Shown: positions 44,841-54,663, counted from the first letter of the stretch. The stretch is 64,000 bases of DNA from Variovorax sp. PAMC26660 (GCF_014302995.1 NZ_CP060295.1:3277501-3341500), one strand, 5' to 3'. Numbers and translations: made by a program. Notes: a model not told the origin generated them from the sequence alone.

Positions 44841-45036
44841 CCCTGTCCTCGGTACCTGAGAGATTCACCCTGCTGCACCCGCAGCGGGTTTGCTCCTTCG
44901 GTGCACCACGTGGCGTGGTGGCTCTCCAGACGGCATTTCAGTTGGTGCAGTACAGATCCCTTGTTCGGACCGACCTGAGCGTTTATGGGAGTTTGCGCCT
45001 TCGGTAGGGCCACCGGGGTGGCCCGCTCTCCTGCAG
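44841..45036 (-). promoter_or_regulatory. Tandem glycine riboswitch upstream of dadA
   Basis: On the minus strand two aptamers follow each other. The first has GCAGGAGAGCGGGCCACC, then TACCGAAGGCGCAAACTCCC and CTCAGGTCGG. The second has CTGGAGAGCCACCACG, then CACCGAAGGAGCAAACCCGC and GAATCTCTCAGGTACCGAGG. These are the conserved junction strings of the glycine riboswitch, and two adjacent copies are the classical tandem form. It lies 100-295 bases upstream of the dadA start, in its leader. It probably turns on the dehydrogenase when glycine is high. Confidence 0.93.
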
Positions 45037-45043
45037 TGGGGCG

Positions 45044-45072
45044 ATTGTAGGCGGGGCTTGCGCCAGCGCCAA
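45044..45072 (-). promoter_or_regulatory. Sigma-70-type promoter of the riboswitch-dadA transcript
   Basis: TTGGCG (-35, 45067-45072) and TACAAT (-10, 45044-45049) are separated by 17 bp on the minus strand, and the first riboswitch aptamer begins about 8-10 bases after the -10 box. The spacing and placement make this a strong candidate. Confidence 0.65.
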
Positions 45073-45159
45073 ACCTGCGGCTTGGGCCCCTCTGGCCGAT
45101 GGGATAATCGCCTGTTGGTTTGTCGAAGGGCAAATCGTTTCACAACAACAGGGGACCCC

Positions 45160-46230
45160 ATGATCCTGGTTACCGGCGGCGCTGGCTTCATCGGCGCCAA
45201 TTTCGTACTCGACTGGATCGCGAACAGCGACGAGCCGGTCGTGAACCTCGACAAACTGACCTACGCGGGCAATCTGGAAACGCTCGCGTCGCTCAAGGGC
45301 AACCCGAATCACATCTTCGCGCAGGGCGACATCGGCGACAGCGCGCTGCTCGACCGCCTGCTGGCCGAGCACAAGCCGCGCGCCGTGGTGAATTTCGCCG
45401 CCGAATCGCACGTCGACCGCTCGATCCACGGCCCGGAAGACTTCGTCCAGACCAACGTGCTGGGCACCTTCCGCCTGCTCGAATCCGTGCGCGGTTTCTG
45501 GAGTGCGCTGCCGGCCGACCAGAAGGCGGCCTTCCGCTTCCTGCACGTCTCCACCGACGAGGTCTACGGCTCGCTCTCCAAGACCGACCCGGCCTTCACC
45601 GAGGAACACAAGTACGAGCCCAACAGCCCGTACTCGGCCAGCAAGGCCGCCAGCGACCACCTCGTGCGCGCCTGGCACCACACCTACGGCCTGCCGGTGC
45701 TGACCACCAACTGCTCGAACAACTACGGGCCGTTCCACTTTCCCGAGAAGCTGATCCCGCTGATGATCGTCAACGCGCTGGCCGGCAAGCCGCTGCCCGT
45801 GTACGGCGACGGCATGCAGGTGCGCGACTGGCTCTACGTGAAGGATCACTGCAGCGCCATCCGTCGGGTGCTCGAAGCTGGCAAGCTGGGTGAAACCTAC
45901 AACGTCGGCGGCTGGAACGAGAAGCCGAACATCGAGATCGTCAATACCGTGTGTGCGCTGCTCGACGAACTGCGCCCCAAGGCGGATGGCAAGCCGTACA
46001 AGGAGCAGATCACCTACGTCACCGACCGCCCGGGGCACGACCGCCGCTACGCCATCGATGCGCGCAAGATCGAGCGCGAACTCGGCTGGAAGCCCGCAGA
46101 CACCTTCGACACCGGCATTCGCAAGACCGTCGAGTGGTATCTCGCGAACGGCGAATGGGTGCGCAATGTGCAAAGCGGCGCGTACCGTGAATGGGTGGAG
46201 AAGCAATACGACGCGAAGGCTGCTGCATGA
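45160..46230 (+). CDS. rfbB: dTDP-glucose 4,6-dehydratase RfbB
   Basis: The ATG at 45160 gives 356 residues. [16 protein letters not shown] is the NAD motif. HVSTDEVYG and [14 protein letters not shown] contain the catalytic Thr-Asp-Glu and Tyr-Lys. Substrate is dTDP-glucose, and the product dTDP-4-keto-6-deoxyglucose is the second intermediate of dTDP-rhamnose synthesis. It starts the rfbBDAC operon. A GATAAT box at 45103 may be its -10 element, though no good -35 was found; the promoter is back to back with the riboswitch promoter. Confidence 0.95.
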   Translation: MILVTGGAGFIGANFVLDWIANSDEPVVNLDKLTYAGNLETLASLKGNPNHIFAQGDIGDSALLDRLLAEHKPRAVVNFAAESHVDRSIHGPEDFVQTNVLGTFRLLESVRGFWSALPADQKAAFRFLHVSTDEVYGSLSKTDPAFTEEHKYEPNSPYSASKAASDHLVRAWHHTYGLPVLTTNCSNNYGPFHFPEKLIPLMIVNALAGKPLPVYGDGMQVRDWLYVKDHCSAIRRVLEAGKLGETYNVGGWNEKPNIEIVNTVCALLDELRPKADGKPYKEQITYVTDRPGHDRRYAIDARKIERELGWKPADTFDTGIRKTVEWYLANGEWVRNVQSGAYREWVEKQYDAKAAA

Positions 46231-47117
46231 AGTTGTTGTTGCTGGGCAAGGGTGGGCAGGTCGGTTGGGAGCTGCAGCGCAGCCTGGCGCCATTGGGTGA
46301 ATTGGTCGCGCTTGATTTCGACAGCACAGATTTCAATGCCGACTTCAGCTGTCCCGAGCAACTGGCCGAGACGGTGCTCAAGGTGCGTCCTGACGTGGTC
46401 GTCAATGCAGCAGCGCATACCGCTGTCGACAAGGCCGAGAGCGAGCCCGACTTTGCGCGCAAGCTGAATGCCACGTCACCGGGCGTGGTGGCCGAGGCCG
46501 CACAGCAGATCGGTGCGCTGATGGTTCACTACTCCACCGACTACGTTTTCGATGGCAGCGGCAGCAAGCCCTGGAAGGAAGACGATGCGACCGGTCCGCT
46601 CAGCGTGTATGGACAGACCAAGCTCGAAGGCGAGCAATTGGTGGCTGCGCACTGCGCCAGGCATCTGATCTTTCGCACCAGTTGGGTTTACGCCGCGCGC
46701 GGCGGCAACTTTGCCAAGACCATGCTGCGGCTCGCCAAGGAACGTGACCGGTTGACCGTCATCGACGACCAGTTCGGCGCGCCCACCGGGGCAGAGCTGC
46801 TGGCCGACGTGACGGCGCACGCCATTCGCTCCACGCTGCAGGACCCGGCCAAGGCAGGCCTCTATCACGCGATCGCGGGTGGCGAGACATCGTGGTACGG
46901 CTATGCGAGATTCGTGCTTGAGATGGCGCAGCAGGCCGGTGTCGAACTCAAGGCCGGGCCGCAGGCCGTCGAAGCCGTACCCACCAGCGCGTTTCCGACG
47001 CCCGCTACGCGGCCGCACAACTCGCGCCTCGACACCACCAAGCTGCAGACCACCTTCGGGCTGCGCCTGCCGCCTTGGCAGGAAGGCGTTGCGCGCATGC
47101 TGCGCGAGACGCTCTGA
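46227..47117 (+). CDS. rfbD: dTDP-4-dehydrorhamnose reductase RfbD
   Basis: The ATG at 46227 overlaps the rfbB stop (ATGA) and gives 296 residues. [20 protein letters not shown] is the Rossmann motif, [12 protein letters not shown] is typical of the family and [10 protein letters not shown] contains the catalytic Tyr and Lys. It reduces dTDP-4-keto-L-rhamnose with NADPH, the last step to dTDP-L-rhamnose. Although last in the pathway, it is second in gene order, as in many rfbBDAC operons. Confidence 0.94.
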   Translation: MKLLLLGKGGQVGWELQRSLAPLGELVALDFDSTDFNADFSCPEQLAETVLKVRPDVVVNAAAHTAVDKAESEPDFARKLNATSPGVVAEAAQQIGALMVHYSTDYVFDGSGSKPWKEDDATGPLSVYGQTKLEGEQLVAAHCARHLIFRTSWVYAARGGNFAKTMLRLAKERDRLTVIDDQFGAPTGAELLADVTAHAIRSTLQDPAKAGLYHAIAGGETSWYGYARFVLEMAQQAGVELKAGPQAVEAVPTSAFPTPATRPHNSRLDTTKLQTTFGLRLPPWQEGVARMLRETL

Positions 47118-47138
47118 GATTCACACGAGAAGAAACGC

Positions 47139-48032
47139 ATGACCACAACTCAACGCAAAGGCATCATCCTGGCCGGTGGCTCGGGCACTCGCCTGCACCC
47201 CGCGACATTGGCGCTCAGCAAGCAGCTGCTGCCGGTGTACGACAAGCCGATGATCTACTACCCGCTCAGTACGTTGATGCTGGGCGGCATGCGCGACATT
47301 CTGATCATCAGCACGCCGCAGGACACGCCGCGGTTTCAGCAGTTGCTGGGGGACGGAAGCCAGTGGGGCATCAACCTGCAGTACGCGGTGCAGCCGAGTC
47401 CGGACGGGCTGGCGCAAGCGTTCATCATCGGCGACAAGTTCGTGGGCAATTCGCCTAGCGCACTGGTGCTGGGCGACAACATTTTCTACGGTCATGATTT
47501 CGTTCATCTGCTCGCCGATGCGGATGCAAAGACGTCGGGGGCAACCGTGTTCGCCTATCACGTGCAGGACCCGGAGCGCTATGGCGTGGTCGCGTTCGAT
47601 GCCAAGGGCAAGGCCAGCAGCATCGAAGAAAAACCGCTGAAGCCCAAGAGCAGCTATGCGGTGACGGGGCTGTACTTCTACGACAACCAGGTGGTCGACA
47701 TCGCCAAGGCTGTGAAGCCCAGTGCGCGCGGCGAGCTGGAGATCACGGCGGTCAACCAGGAGTACCTTGATCGCGATCAACTGAACGTGCAGATCATGCA
47801 GCGCGGCTATGCGTGGCTCGACACCGGCACGCACGACAGCCTGCTCGAGGCGGGGCAGTTCATTGCCACGTTGGAACATCGGCAGGGGCTCAAGATTGCA
47901 TGTCCCGAAGAAATTTCGTGGCGCAATGGCTTCATCACCACTGAGCAGCTCGAGGCGCTCGCAGCCCCTCTCGAAAAGAGCGGTTACGGCAAATACCTCA
48001 AGCACCTGCTGAACGACAAGGTGCGGTCATGA
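47139..48032 (+). CDS. rfbA: Glucose-1-phosphate thymidylyltransferase RfbA
   Basis: The 297-residue protein has the nucleotidyltransferase signature [38 protein letters not shown] and later [10 protein letters not shown] and [19 protein letters not shown], all matching RmlA. It joins dTTP and glucose-1-phosphate, the first committed step to dTDP-rhamnose, and is the usual allosteric control point (feedback by dTDP-rhamnose is known for the family). The gene ends in a 4-bp overlap with rfbC. Confidence 0.95.
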   Translation: MTTTQRKGIILAGGSGTRLHPATLALSKQLLPVYDKPMIYYPLSTLMLGGMRDILIISTPQDTPRFQQLLGDGSQWGINLQYAVQPSPDGLAQAFIIGDKFVGNSPSALVLGDNIFYGHDFVHLLADADAKTSGATVFAYHVQDPERYGVVAFDAKGKASSIEEKPLKPKSSYAVTGLYFYDNQVVDIAKAVKPSARGELEITAVNQEYLDRDQLNVQIMQRGYAWLDTGTHDSLLEAGQFIATLEHRQGLKIACPEEISWRNGFITTEQLEALAAPLEKSGYGKYLKHLLNDKVRS

Positions 48033-48577
48033 AGGTAACGCCCACCGCTATTCCTGACGTGCTGGTGATCGAACCTAAGGTGTTCGGCGACGCACGCGGC
48101 TTCTTCTTCGAGAGCTTCAACCAGAAGGCTTTCGACGACGCCGTCGGCAAGCATGTCGAATTTGTCCAGGACAACCATTCGCGCTCTGTGAAGGGGGTTT
48201 TGCGGGGGCTGCATTATCAGATTCAGCAGCCGCAGGGGAAGCTGGTGCGTGTGGTGCGTGGCGCGGTGCTCGATGTGGTTGTGGACATTCGGCGCAAGTC
48301 GCCAACCTTCGGGCAATGGGTGTCACAGGAACTGAGCGAAGAAAACCACAAGCAGTTCTGGGTGCCCAAGGGCTTCGCACACGGTTTTCTCGTGCTGAGC
48401 GACACCGCTGATTTTCTGTACAAGACGACAGACTATTACTCGCCGGCCAACGAGCGTTGCATTGCCTGGGATGACCCGGAGATCGCCATTGTCTGGCCCG
48501 ATCTCAAAACAGATTTCGTGCTGTCTGCCAAGGATCAGTCCGGCAAGCGGCTGGCCGACGCTGAAGTATTTGAATGA
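48029..48577 (+). CDS. rfbC: dTDP-4-dehydrorhamnose 3,5-epimerase RfbC
   Basis: The 182-residue cupin protein has the RmlC marks [36 protein letters not shown] with the catalytic His, and [30 protein letters not shown]. It epimerises C3 and C5 of dTDP-4-keto-6-deoxyglucose. It is the last gene of rfbBDAC. The 160-bp gap to the next gene contains only a weak GC-rich hairpin followed by TTTT (about 48592-48609), which might reduce read-through. Confidence 0.95.
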   Translation: MKVTPTAIPDVLVIEPKVFGDARGFFFESFNQKAFDDAVGKHVEFVQDNHSRSVKGVLRGLHYQIQQPQGKLVRVVRGAVLDVVVDIRRKSPTFGQWVSQELSEENHKQFWVPKGFAHGFLVLSDTADFLYKTTDYYSPANERCIAWDDPEIAIVWPDLKTDFVLSAKDQSGKRLADAEVFE

Positions 48578-48737
48578 CGCTGCGCGCGGCGCGGCGCCTC
48601 GGCGCTTTTCGGGCGCATTCTCCCGCAATTTCCCTCGCCAAATGTGGTTGCAAGCTGCAGCTCACACGCAACGAGCAGGTTCCTGATGAAGGCGAAAGTG
48701 AACGACGCGCCTTCTCGTATTTTTCTAAGCGCTGCCA

Positions 48738-51161
48738 ATGACATTCAGATGGACCACTGTTCTTGCCCTGCTCCTCGTAGGCGCTGTGGCAACGGTGACG
48801 GGTTTGCAGCAACTGAGCTGGCATTCGATCGCGGCTCTCCGATGGGATGCGCTGCAGCCCTACGCCGTGGTGTTGGCGGGCGGCATGTTCTTCGTCGAGA
48901 TTTGTTCGCGCTGGCTCGGCATCCATCGCATTGCGGCTGGCGGGATCGCGGCGGCCGCCATCGCATTGATCACGGGCACGGCGGGTGCCTTGCTCGTCGT
49001 GATATGGATTGCGCTCGCAAGCCATGTCGTGGGCTCGACGGTCCTGACGATGTGGAGCAAACGCAACGACAACCCTTCGCCCCTGATCGCGGTGTTGGTG
49101 GGGGCGGTCATCTATGGAGCCCTGATCGGCTTGGCCGCGCACCGGCCGATTAACTATCCCGGCGTGTATGCCGTGGCCCTGGCATTGCCCGTTATCTTTG
49201 GCTGGCGGCAGGTTCGTGTGACGTTGCTGTCGATGAAGGCCTTCGCCCGCAGCAAGTCGACGTCCTGGCTGGACCTGCTGATCGTCGGGGTGGCTCTGCT
49301 TCACTTCGTCGTGGGGTTGATGCCGGAAACTGGTCACGATGCCCTCGCGTCGCATCTGTTCATTCCCGCGCACCTGGCGGCGCGCCACGCCTGGGGCTTC
49401 GACGTCAGTCTGTACGCATGGGCAGTGATGCCGATGATGGGCGATTGGCTGTTCTCCCTTGGGTACATGTTGGCGGGCGAGGAGGGGGCGCGTCTTGTCA
49501 ATGTCGGTTTTGTCCTGGCGACCTGCTGTCTCGTGCGCGAACTCGTGCTGTGGGCCGGTGGCAGCCGAATCGGCGCGAAGTGGGGCGCGCTGCTGCTGCT
49601 CACCACGCCGCTGACGCTGCTCGAAAGCAGCAGCCTGTACATCGAATCCGTCTGGGCCGCCTTCGCGGTCGCAGGCTCGCTGTCGCTTTTCAGGGCGCTG
49701 CAGCGAGACGACCAACGTCCCGTCGACATTCGCTCGGCCGCGATCCTGCTCGGCGGCGCGCTGGCTGCGAAGGCAATCACGCTGGCGATCCTGCCCGGGC
49801 TCTTCATCGTGTTCCTGGTGCGCTTCCGCGTGTGGGCCACAAAGGCTTCGGCGGGGCGCTTCGCGCGTGCTCTGGGGTTTTTTGCGCTGGTGGGCTGCAT
49901 TCCATACCTTACTGCGTGGGTGCTCACCAAGAATCCGCTCTTCCCTTATTTCAACGAAATCTTCCGTTCAAAGCTCTGGCCTCTCGCCAACTTCCAGGAC
50001 TCGCGCTGGACCAAGGGGTTCAAGTGGGACACGCTCTACCAGGCGACCTTTCATACGGAAACCTTCCTGGAAAGTTGGCCTGGCGCGAGCGGCTTCCAGT
50101 GGCTGCTGCTTTTGCTCCCCGCAGTCGTGCTGGTGGCCCGCAAGGGAAAGCAGCGTGCGCTGGCAATTCTCTTTGTAGGCGCCATGTCCGCGGTGGTGAC
50201 GTTCCAGTCCATCGCCTACCTTCGCTACATTTTTCCGGCCTTCGTGTTGATGGCTGCCTTGATCGCCGTCGCGTTTTCGCAGCAGGAAAACGCCACGCCG
50301 ATGGGCAAGAGGGCGCTCTGGATCGCCGCCTCGGTCGTAATTCTGCTGAACCTTGTTTTCCTGAAATCAGCGACCCACTACGGTGACATCGTCGCGAAGC
50401 CGTTGCTCAGTTCGACCGGCAGAGAGGCGTTCCTGCGCGAGCGGCTGCCCATCCGCAGCGCGGTCGATGTGGTGAACAAGCTCAATCTTGACGACGCGCC
50501 TGTCGCAGTGTTTTCCTCGCCGCTGGGTGCCGGCCTTCATGCCGATGCCCTGTACCCTAGTTGGTATAACTTGGATTTCGAGCAGGCCGTGAGTAGTGCT
50601 GATTCGACCGGTGCCATGGGAAAGGCGCTGGTGCGTGCGGGCGGAGACTACCTCATTCTGGACAGCGGCTGGGGCACGCCCGAGCAAAGAAAGCTGGTTG
50701 AGGATGCGAGCGAGCCTGTGGCTGCGTTCGTCCCGATTGCCGTGCGGCGTGTCAAGGATCAATATCGGTTCGCGCAAGAGTTGCTGCGCAACCCTGAGTT
50801 CGCCGCCAACGATGGCTGGCATCTGTCTCCCGACATGCCGGACAGGAGAGCGGGCCGCATCTCGGTCAACGTGACGGCCGTTGCGACGCAACAGGTCTCC
50901 GTTGTCGCCGGACGGCTGTACAAGAACAGCGTGAAGAGCGTTTGCGACACGCAACCGACCCAGGGGCGCCTGCAGGTGAACTGGATGGATGCCAAGGGCA
51001 GATTCATCGCAACGAACATTCAAGTCTTTGAATGCACCGCCGAGACAACGGCCCATTCCATGGAAATCAGGGCTCCCCGAAAGGCAGCTACCGCCGTCGT
51101 CTACGCATCGGGCCAGACAGCTATCCCCGTCACCTTCAGTGAAGTATCTTTCAAACAATGA
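48738..51161 (+). CDS. Multi-TM transferase-like protein with C-terminal jelly-roll-like domain
   Basis: The 807-residue protein has about a dozen TM segments (1-560). Only loose GT-C-like features are visible, such as PETGHDALASHLFIPAHLAA in an early loop (possible acidic catalytic site) and ALAAKAITLAILPGLFIVFLVRF. Residues about 560-807 are extracytoplasmic. The last 140 include LLRNPEFAANDGWHLSPD, the opening of carbohydrate-binding-module-like jelly rolls. By analogy with ArnT or GtrC, it may move a sugar from a polyprenyl carrier to a glycan or lipid outside the membrane (inference). It overlaps the next gene by 4 bp. Confidence 0.7.
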   Translation: MTFRWTTVLALLLVGAVATVTGLQQLSWHSIAALRWDALQPYAVVLAGGMFFVEICSRWLGIHRIAAGGIAAAAIALITGTAGALLVVIWIALASHVVGSTVLTMWSKRNDNPSPLIAVLVGAVIYGALIGLAAHRPINYPGVYAVALALPVIFGWRQVRVTLLSMKAFARSKSTSWLDLLIVGVALLHFVVGLMPETGHDALASHLFIPAHLAARHAWGFDVSLYAWAVMPMMGDWLFSLGYMLAGEEGARLVNVGFVLATCCLVRELVLWAGGSRIGAKWGALLLLTTPLTLLESSSLYIESVWAAFAVAGSLSLFRALQRDDQRPVDIRSAAILLGGALAAKAITLAILPGLFIVFLVRFRVWATKASAGRFARALGFFALVGCIPYLTAWVLTKNPLFPYFNEIFRSKLWPLANFQDSRWTKGFKWDTLYQATFHTETFLESWPGASGFQWLLLLLPAVVLVARKGKQRALAILFVGAMSAVVTFQSIAYLRYIFPAFVLMAALIAVAFSQQENATPMGKRALWIAASVVILLNLVFLKSATHYGDIVAKPLLSSTGREAFLRERLPIRSAVDVVNKLNLDDAPVAVFSSPLGAGLHADALYPSWYNLDFEQAVSSADSTGAMGKALVRAGGDYLILDSGWGTPEQRKLVEDASEPVAAFVPIAVRRVKDQYRFAQELLRNPEFAANDGWHLSPDMPDRRAGRISVNVTAVATQQVSVVAGRLYKNSVKSVCDTQPTQGRLQVNWMDAKGRFIATNIQVFECTAETTAHSMEIRAPRKAATAVVYASGQTAIPVTFSEVSFKQ

Positions 51162-52156
51162 CCTCCAATAGCTACGAAACGCAGATGTCGAGCGCCCGGA
51201 TCGCGGTCGTGATCCCGTCCTACAAGGTGACGCGGCACATTGCGCCGCTGATTGCTTCGATCCCGTCGTACGTATGGAAAATCTATGTGGTGGACGATGC
51301 CTGCCCCGATCAGTCAGGCAATTTCGTGAAGGCGAATTGCACCGATCCTCGGATCACCATCGTTTTCCACGAGGTCAATCAGGGCGTTGGCGGTGCGGTG
51401 ATGACCGGCTACCGAGCTGCCATCAAGGACGGGGCCCAGATCATCGTGAAGATTGACGGCGACGGCCAGATGGATCCGGCGCTCATTCCCAATTTCGTGG
51501 ACCCCATTCTCTCGGGTGAGGCTGACTACACCAAAGGTAACCGCTTTTTTGACCTGGAAAAGGTCCGCGCCATGCCCAAGGTTCGCCTGATCGGTAATGC
51601 GGTTTTGTCGCTGATGACGAAACTCTCGTCAGGCTATTGGGATTTGTTCGATCCGACGAATGGCTACACGGCTATTCATGCACGCGTGGCGGAACACCTG
51701 CCCATGGAAAAGCTGAGCCGCCGTTATTTCTTCGAAACCGATGTGCTTTTTCGGCTCAACACCTTGCGCGCGGTGGTCATGGATGTGCCGATGGAGGCTC
51801 AATACGGCGATGAGGTCAGTAATTTGAAAATATCGAAGATCGTGACTGAATTTCTTTTCAAGCACGCCAGAAATTTCATGAAGCGAATTGGCTACAATTA
51901 CTATCTGCGCGACATGTCGCTGGGTTCGCTGGAGTTGCCGGTTGGGCTCCTTCTTTTTTTTGGAGGGGGAACCTTTGGAATTTATCATTGGATCAATTCC
52001 ATGCGCGCTGGCGTTGAAACATCTTCAGGTACTGTGATGCTTGCGGCGCTTCCCATTCTTATGGGAATTCAATTGATCCTTTCATTTTTTGGGCAAGACA
52101 TCGCTGCTGTTCCGCGCACGCCTCTGCACAAGAAAATTTCCCGGCGAACCTTGTGA
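51158..52156 (+). CDS. GT2 polyprenyl-phosphate glycosyltransferase (DPM1/GtrB/ArnC-like)
   Basis: The 332-residue protein has the GT2 motif VVIPSYKV, DDACPD and DGDGQMDP (DxD-type, about 100-102). The C-terminal half has two TM helices (about 243-265 and 279-300), as in GtrB. Such enzymes move a sugar from a nucleotide donor to polyprenyl phosphate at the cytoplasmic face of the membrane. The gene overlaps its neighbours on both sides (4 bp), and the next gene encodes an ArnE-like membrane protein, supporting a synth-flip-transfer system. Confidence 0.85.
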   Translation: MTSNSYETQMSSARIAVVIPSYKVTRHIAPLIASIPSYVWKIYVVDDACPDQSGNFVKANCTDPRITIVFHEVNQGVGGAVMTGYRAAIKDGAQIIVKIDGDGQMDPALIPNFVDPILSGEADYTKGNRFFDLEKVRAMPKVRLIGNAVLSLMTKLSSGYWDLFDPTNGYTAIHARVAEHLPMEKLSRRYFFETDVLFRLNTLRAVVMDVPMEAQYGDEVSNLKISKIVTEFLFKHARNFMKRIGYNYYLRDMSLGSLELPVGLLLFFGGGTFGIYHWINSMRAGVETSSGTVMLAALPILMGIQLILSFFGQDIAAVPRTPLHKKISRRTL

Positions 52157-52560
52157 TCGATTCGCCGACCTCTATTTACTCAAGCAACGAACGAAGCGGT
52201 CAAATGATTAATGTCATGCTGACATTGCTATTTGCAATGATCATGGGAGCGGGCCAGTTGGTGCTGTCTCAAGCATCGAAAGAGGTGTTTGCCCTTGGAG
52301 GGCTGTCGATCAATGGACTGCTCACGAGCAAGTGGCTGTGGCTCGGGATATTCATTTATGGATTTGCAATGATATTCTGGGTTTATATCCTGTCACGGTT
52401 CGATGTGAAATACGCTTATCCAATTTCGTCGACGGCTATTTTCTTCACTGCAATTTTCCAGGCGGTCATTCAACGTAACATGCCCAGCGGTAGCTATTGG
52501 CTTGGCTTGGCGCTCGTCGTTGCTGGTCTTGTTGTTCTTTCGATCGGCAAGAAGGTCTGA
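52153..52560 (+). CDS. Small EamA/ArnE-like membrane protein (candidate flippase subunit)
   Basis: The GTG at 52153 overlaps the previous stop (GTGA) and gives 135 residues. An in-frame ATG at 52204 (MINVMLTLLFAMIMGAG) would give 118 residues and is the more usual length. Four TM segments and the motif WVYILSRFDVKYAYPISSTAIFFTAIFQA resemble the ArnE/ArnF and small multidrug resistance families. These form dimers that may flip lipid-linked aminoarabinose. In this setting it may flip the polyprenyl-linked sugar (inference). Confidence 0.75.
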   Translation: MIDSPTSIYSSNERSGQMINVMLTLLFAMIMGAGQLVLSQASKEVFALGGLSINGLLTSKWLWLGIFIYGFAMIFWVYILSRFDVKYAYPISSTAIFFTAIFQAVIQRNMPSGSYWLGLALVVAGLVVLSIGKKV

Positions 52561-52582
52561 GCGCGAAACGCCGCAATTCCCT

Positions 52583-53656
52583 ATGAACAAGATTTGCCTG
52601 GAGGCATTGAACGAAGACGGACTCGACGAGCAGATCGCCGTCGGGGCGGCGGTGTACTCGACCCCCGAAGTCACCGATCGCGAGCACTTTCGCTGGAAGC
52701 ACCTGGGCAATCCGACTGGCGTCTCCACGAGCATCAGCGCCCGGAACGTGCAAGGTGAATTGGTGGGGCGTTCGTTTTTGCAGCCGCGACGCGTGTCGCT
52801 GGGTGTCACCGATTCTTGTGCCGGAGCCACTGTGACCGACCTCGTGGTGAAGCCCGAAGAGCGAAATGCAGCCACCATGATCTCGATGACTCGCGCAGTG
52901 CGTGCGCCTGAAGGCATTGACGTGGTGTTTCATACCTCGAACGAGGTCAGCGACATCTTCTATCGCAAACTGTTCAAGTTTCCGGTGGCGTTTTCCTTGC
53001 AAGCTGCTGGCCTGCCGATTGGCGTTGCCGGTGCGATCGGGCGTTTTGTCTCGAACCGTGCATTCGTCTCGTTCGGTAATTTCCTGGCGTCACCTTGGCG
53101 GCTGCTGATTCGCGCGGTGTCGGGCGTTTGTGCGTGGGGCACGCGACTGGCATTCGGGCCGGTACCGCAAGCGACCGCAAGGACCGAAATATTTCGACGC
53201 TTCCGGGACTATGCGGGTCCGCACCTTGAGCGCGACGATTCATTCGTCGAATGGCGGTTTTCAAAAGGCACCTTGTTCCGCGGGGACGTGAAGTGGCTCT
53301 GGAAGAAGCAAGAGTGTCTCGGCTATCTGGCGTTCAAGCAGGTTGAATTGGCCGGACTGAAAATCATGGTCATCATGGACTCGGTGTTGTCGCGGCCTCT
53401 GTCGGGCGGAGAATCGGCGCATCTGAAGCTGATGGCGGCACGTGTGGCGGCCGATGCCGGTTGCGATGCGGTGTTCACCATTGCGAACATCCAGAATCCG
53501 GCCTTGAAGTGGATGAGCGGTTTTCCGTTCATCGCCATCCCCGACCGCCATCTGCCCCATCCAACACCGATATTCGTTCATGCCGCCGAGGGCAAGCGCG
53601 GCGCGATGGGGCGCCCGGATCTGTTCTTTTCGCTGGCAGACCTGGACTATTTTTAA
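52583..53656 (+). CDS. GNAT-like acyltransferase of the glycan cluster
   Basis: The ATG at 52583 gives 357 residues. I recognise only loose GNAT-like features, with VTDLVVKPEERNAATMISMTRAV and VVFHTSNEVSDIFYRKLFKFPV in the order of acyl-CoA/ACP-binding and substrate motifs. The shape (about 350 residues, two related halves) resembles the FemX/GNAT-type N-acyltransferases found in sugar and amino-acid acylation clusters. It lies between the ArnE-like and acyl carrier protein genes, so it is the natural candidate for moving an ACP-bound acyl group to an amino sugar (inference). Confidence 0.55.
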   Translation: MNKICLEALNEDGLDEQIAVGAAVYSTPEVTDREHFRWKHLGNPTGVSTSISARNVQGELVGRSFLQPRRVSLGVTDSCAGATVTDLVVKPEERNAATMISMTRAVRAPEGIDVVFHTSNEVSDIFYRKLFKFPVAFSLQAAGLPIGVAGAIGRFVSNRAFVSFGNFLASPWRLLIRAVSGVCAWGTRLAFGPVPQATARTEIFRRFRDYAGPHLERDDSFVEWRFSKGTLFRGDVKWLWKKQECLGYLAFKQVELAGLKIMVIMDSVLSRPLSGGESAHLKLMAARVAADAGCDAVFTIANIQNPALKWMSGFPFIAIPDRHLPHPTPIFVHAAEGKRGAMGRPDLFFSLADLDYF

Positions 53657-53671
53657 ACTGGAAGGAAGATC

Positions 53672-53959
53672 ATGAGTGACTTGGCAAAACAGATCGTCGA
53701 CGAGGCGATCCTCGAAGTGAACGCGGACCAGGATGCCGACGCACAGATCGCGAACGAACCCAACACCGCACTGCTGAGCGAAGGCAGCAACGTCGACTCG
53801 CTCGCGCTCGTGCGCTTGCTGCTCGCCGTGGAGCGGTTGATTGAAGAGAAGACGGGCAAGGCCATCACGGTGGTGGACGACACTGCCTTCGAGACCGAGC
53901 AAAGCCCGTTCGCGACTGTCGGCACGCTGCTGCAGCACGTGACCCATCTGCTGGCTTGA
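53672..53959 (+). CDS. Acyl carrier protein
   Basis: The 95-residue acidic protein has the ACP helix II motif VDSLALVRLLLAVE; Ser43 of the DSL is the phosphopantetheine site. It is clearly different from the housekeeping acpP and lies in an operon with KAS III, an SDR reductase, an adenylating ligase and an acyltransferase-like protein. It probably carries a short acyl chain dedicated to the glycan locus. Confidence 0.85.
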   Translation: MSDLAKQIVDEAILEVNADQDADAQIANEPNTALLSEGSNVDSLALVRLLLAVERLIEEKTGKAITVVDDTAFETEQSPFATVGTLLQHVTHLLA

Positions 53960-53961
53960 GC

Positions 53962-54663
53962 ATGCAGGAAGGCCGCATTCTGATCACGGGCGCCAGCAGA
54001 GGACTGGGCCGTGGCTTGGTCGAGCGGCTCCTCGCAGCCGGTGTGATCGTGTCAGGCTGCTCGCGGCAAGCCTCCGATCTCGAGCATCCGAATTACACGC
54101 ACTTCATTGTCGACATCGGTGACGAGTCGAGCGTCGTTTCGATGTTCAAGGAAATCGCAGCACTCAAGATGCCGTTGACGCTGCTGATCAACAACGCGGG
54201 TGTTTCGCAGGCCAGCCTTGGCATCCTGACGCGGGCCGCCAATGCCGAAGACATCATCCGCACGAACCTGCTCGGGACCTTTTTTGTGTCCCGGGAAGCG
54301 CTCAAACTGATGCAGCGTCAAAAGTACGGTCGCATCGTGAACTTCTCATCCATCAACATCCCGTTGGGCAGTGCCGGCAGCTCCCTCTACAACGCCAGCA
54401 AGGCAGGGGTCGAGGCCTTCTCGAATGTGCTGGCCAGGGAATGCGGCAACGCCGACATCACGATCAACACGCTGGGTCTGTCGCTCGTGAACAACTCCGG
54501 CATGCTCGAGGCACTTGGCGAGAAGGCGGTGTCCGCCAAGCAGTCGAACATGCTGAAACCGAAGGTCCTCGAGGTGGACGAGATCCTGCATGCGGTGAAT
54601 TTCTTTGCTTCCCCTTTGGCGCGAAATATGACGTGCCAGACCATCTATTTCGGGGGGCTCTGA
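53962..54663 (+). CDS. 3-oxoacyl-ACP reductase-type SDR
   Basis: The ATG at 53962 gives 233 residues; a TTG two codons earlier overlaps the ACP stop. GASRGLGRG is the NADP motif. The catalytic triad is intact, with FSSINIP (Ser129/130), Tyr143 and Lys147 in YNASKAGVEAF, unlike the two other SDRs of this window. Next to ACP and KAS III the expected reaction is reduction of a beta-ketoacyl-ACP to 3-hydroxyacyl-ACP. Confidence 0.87.
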   Translation: MQEGRILITGASRGLGRGLVERLLAAGVIVSGCSRQASDLEHPNYTHFIVDIGDESSVVSMFKEIAALKMPLTLLINNAGVSQASLGILTRAANAEDIIRTNLLGTFFVSREALKLMQRQKYGRIVNFSSINIPLGSAGSSLYNASKAGVEAFSNVLARECGNADITINTLGLSLVNNSGMLEALGEKAVSAKQSNMLKPKVLEVDEILHAVNFFASPLARNMTCQTIYFGGL

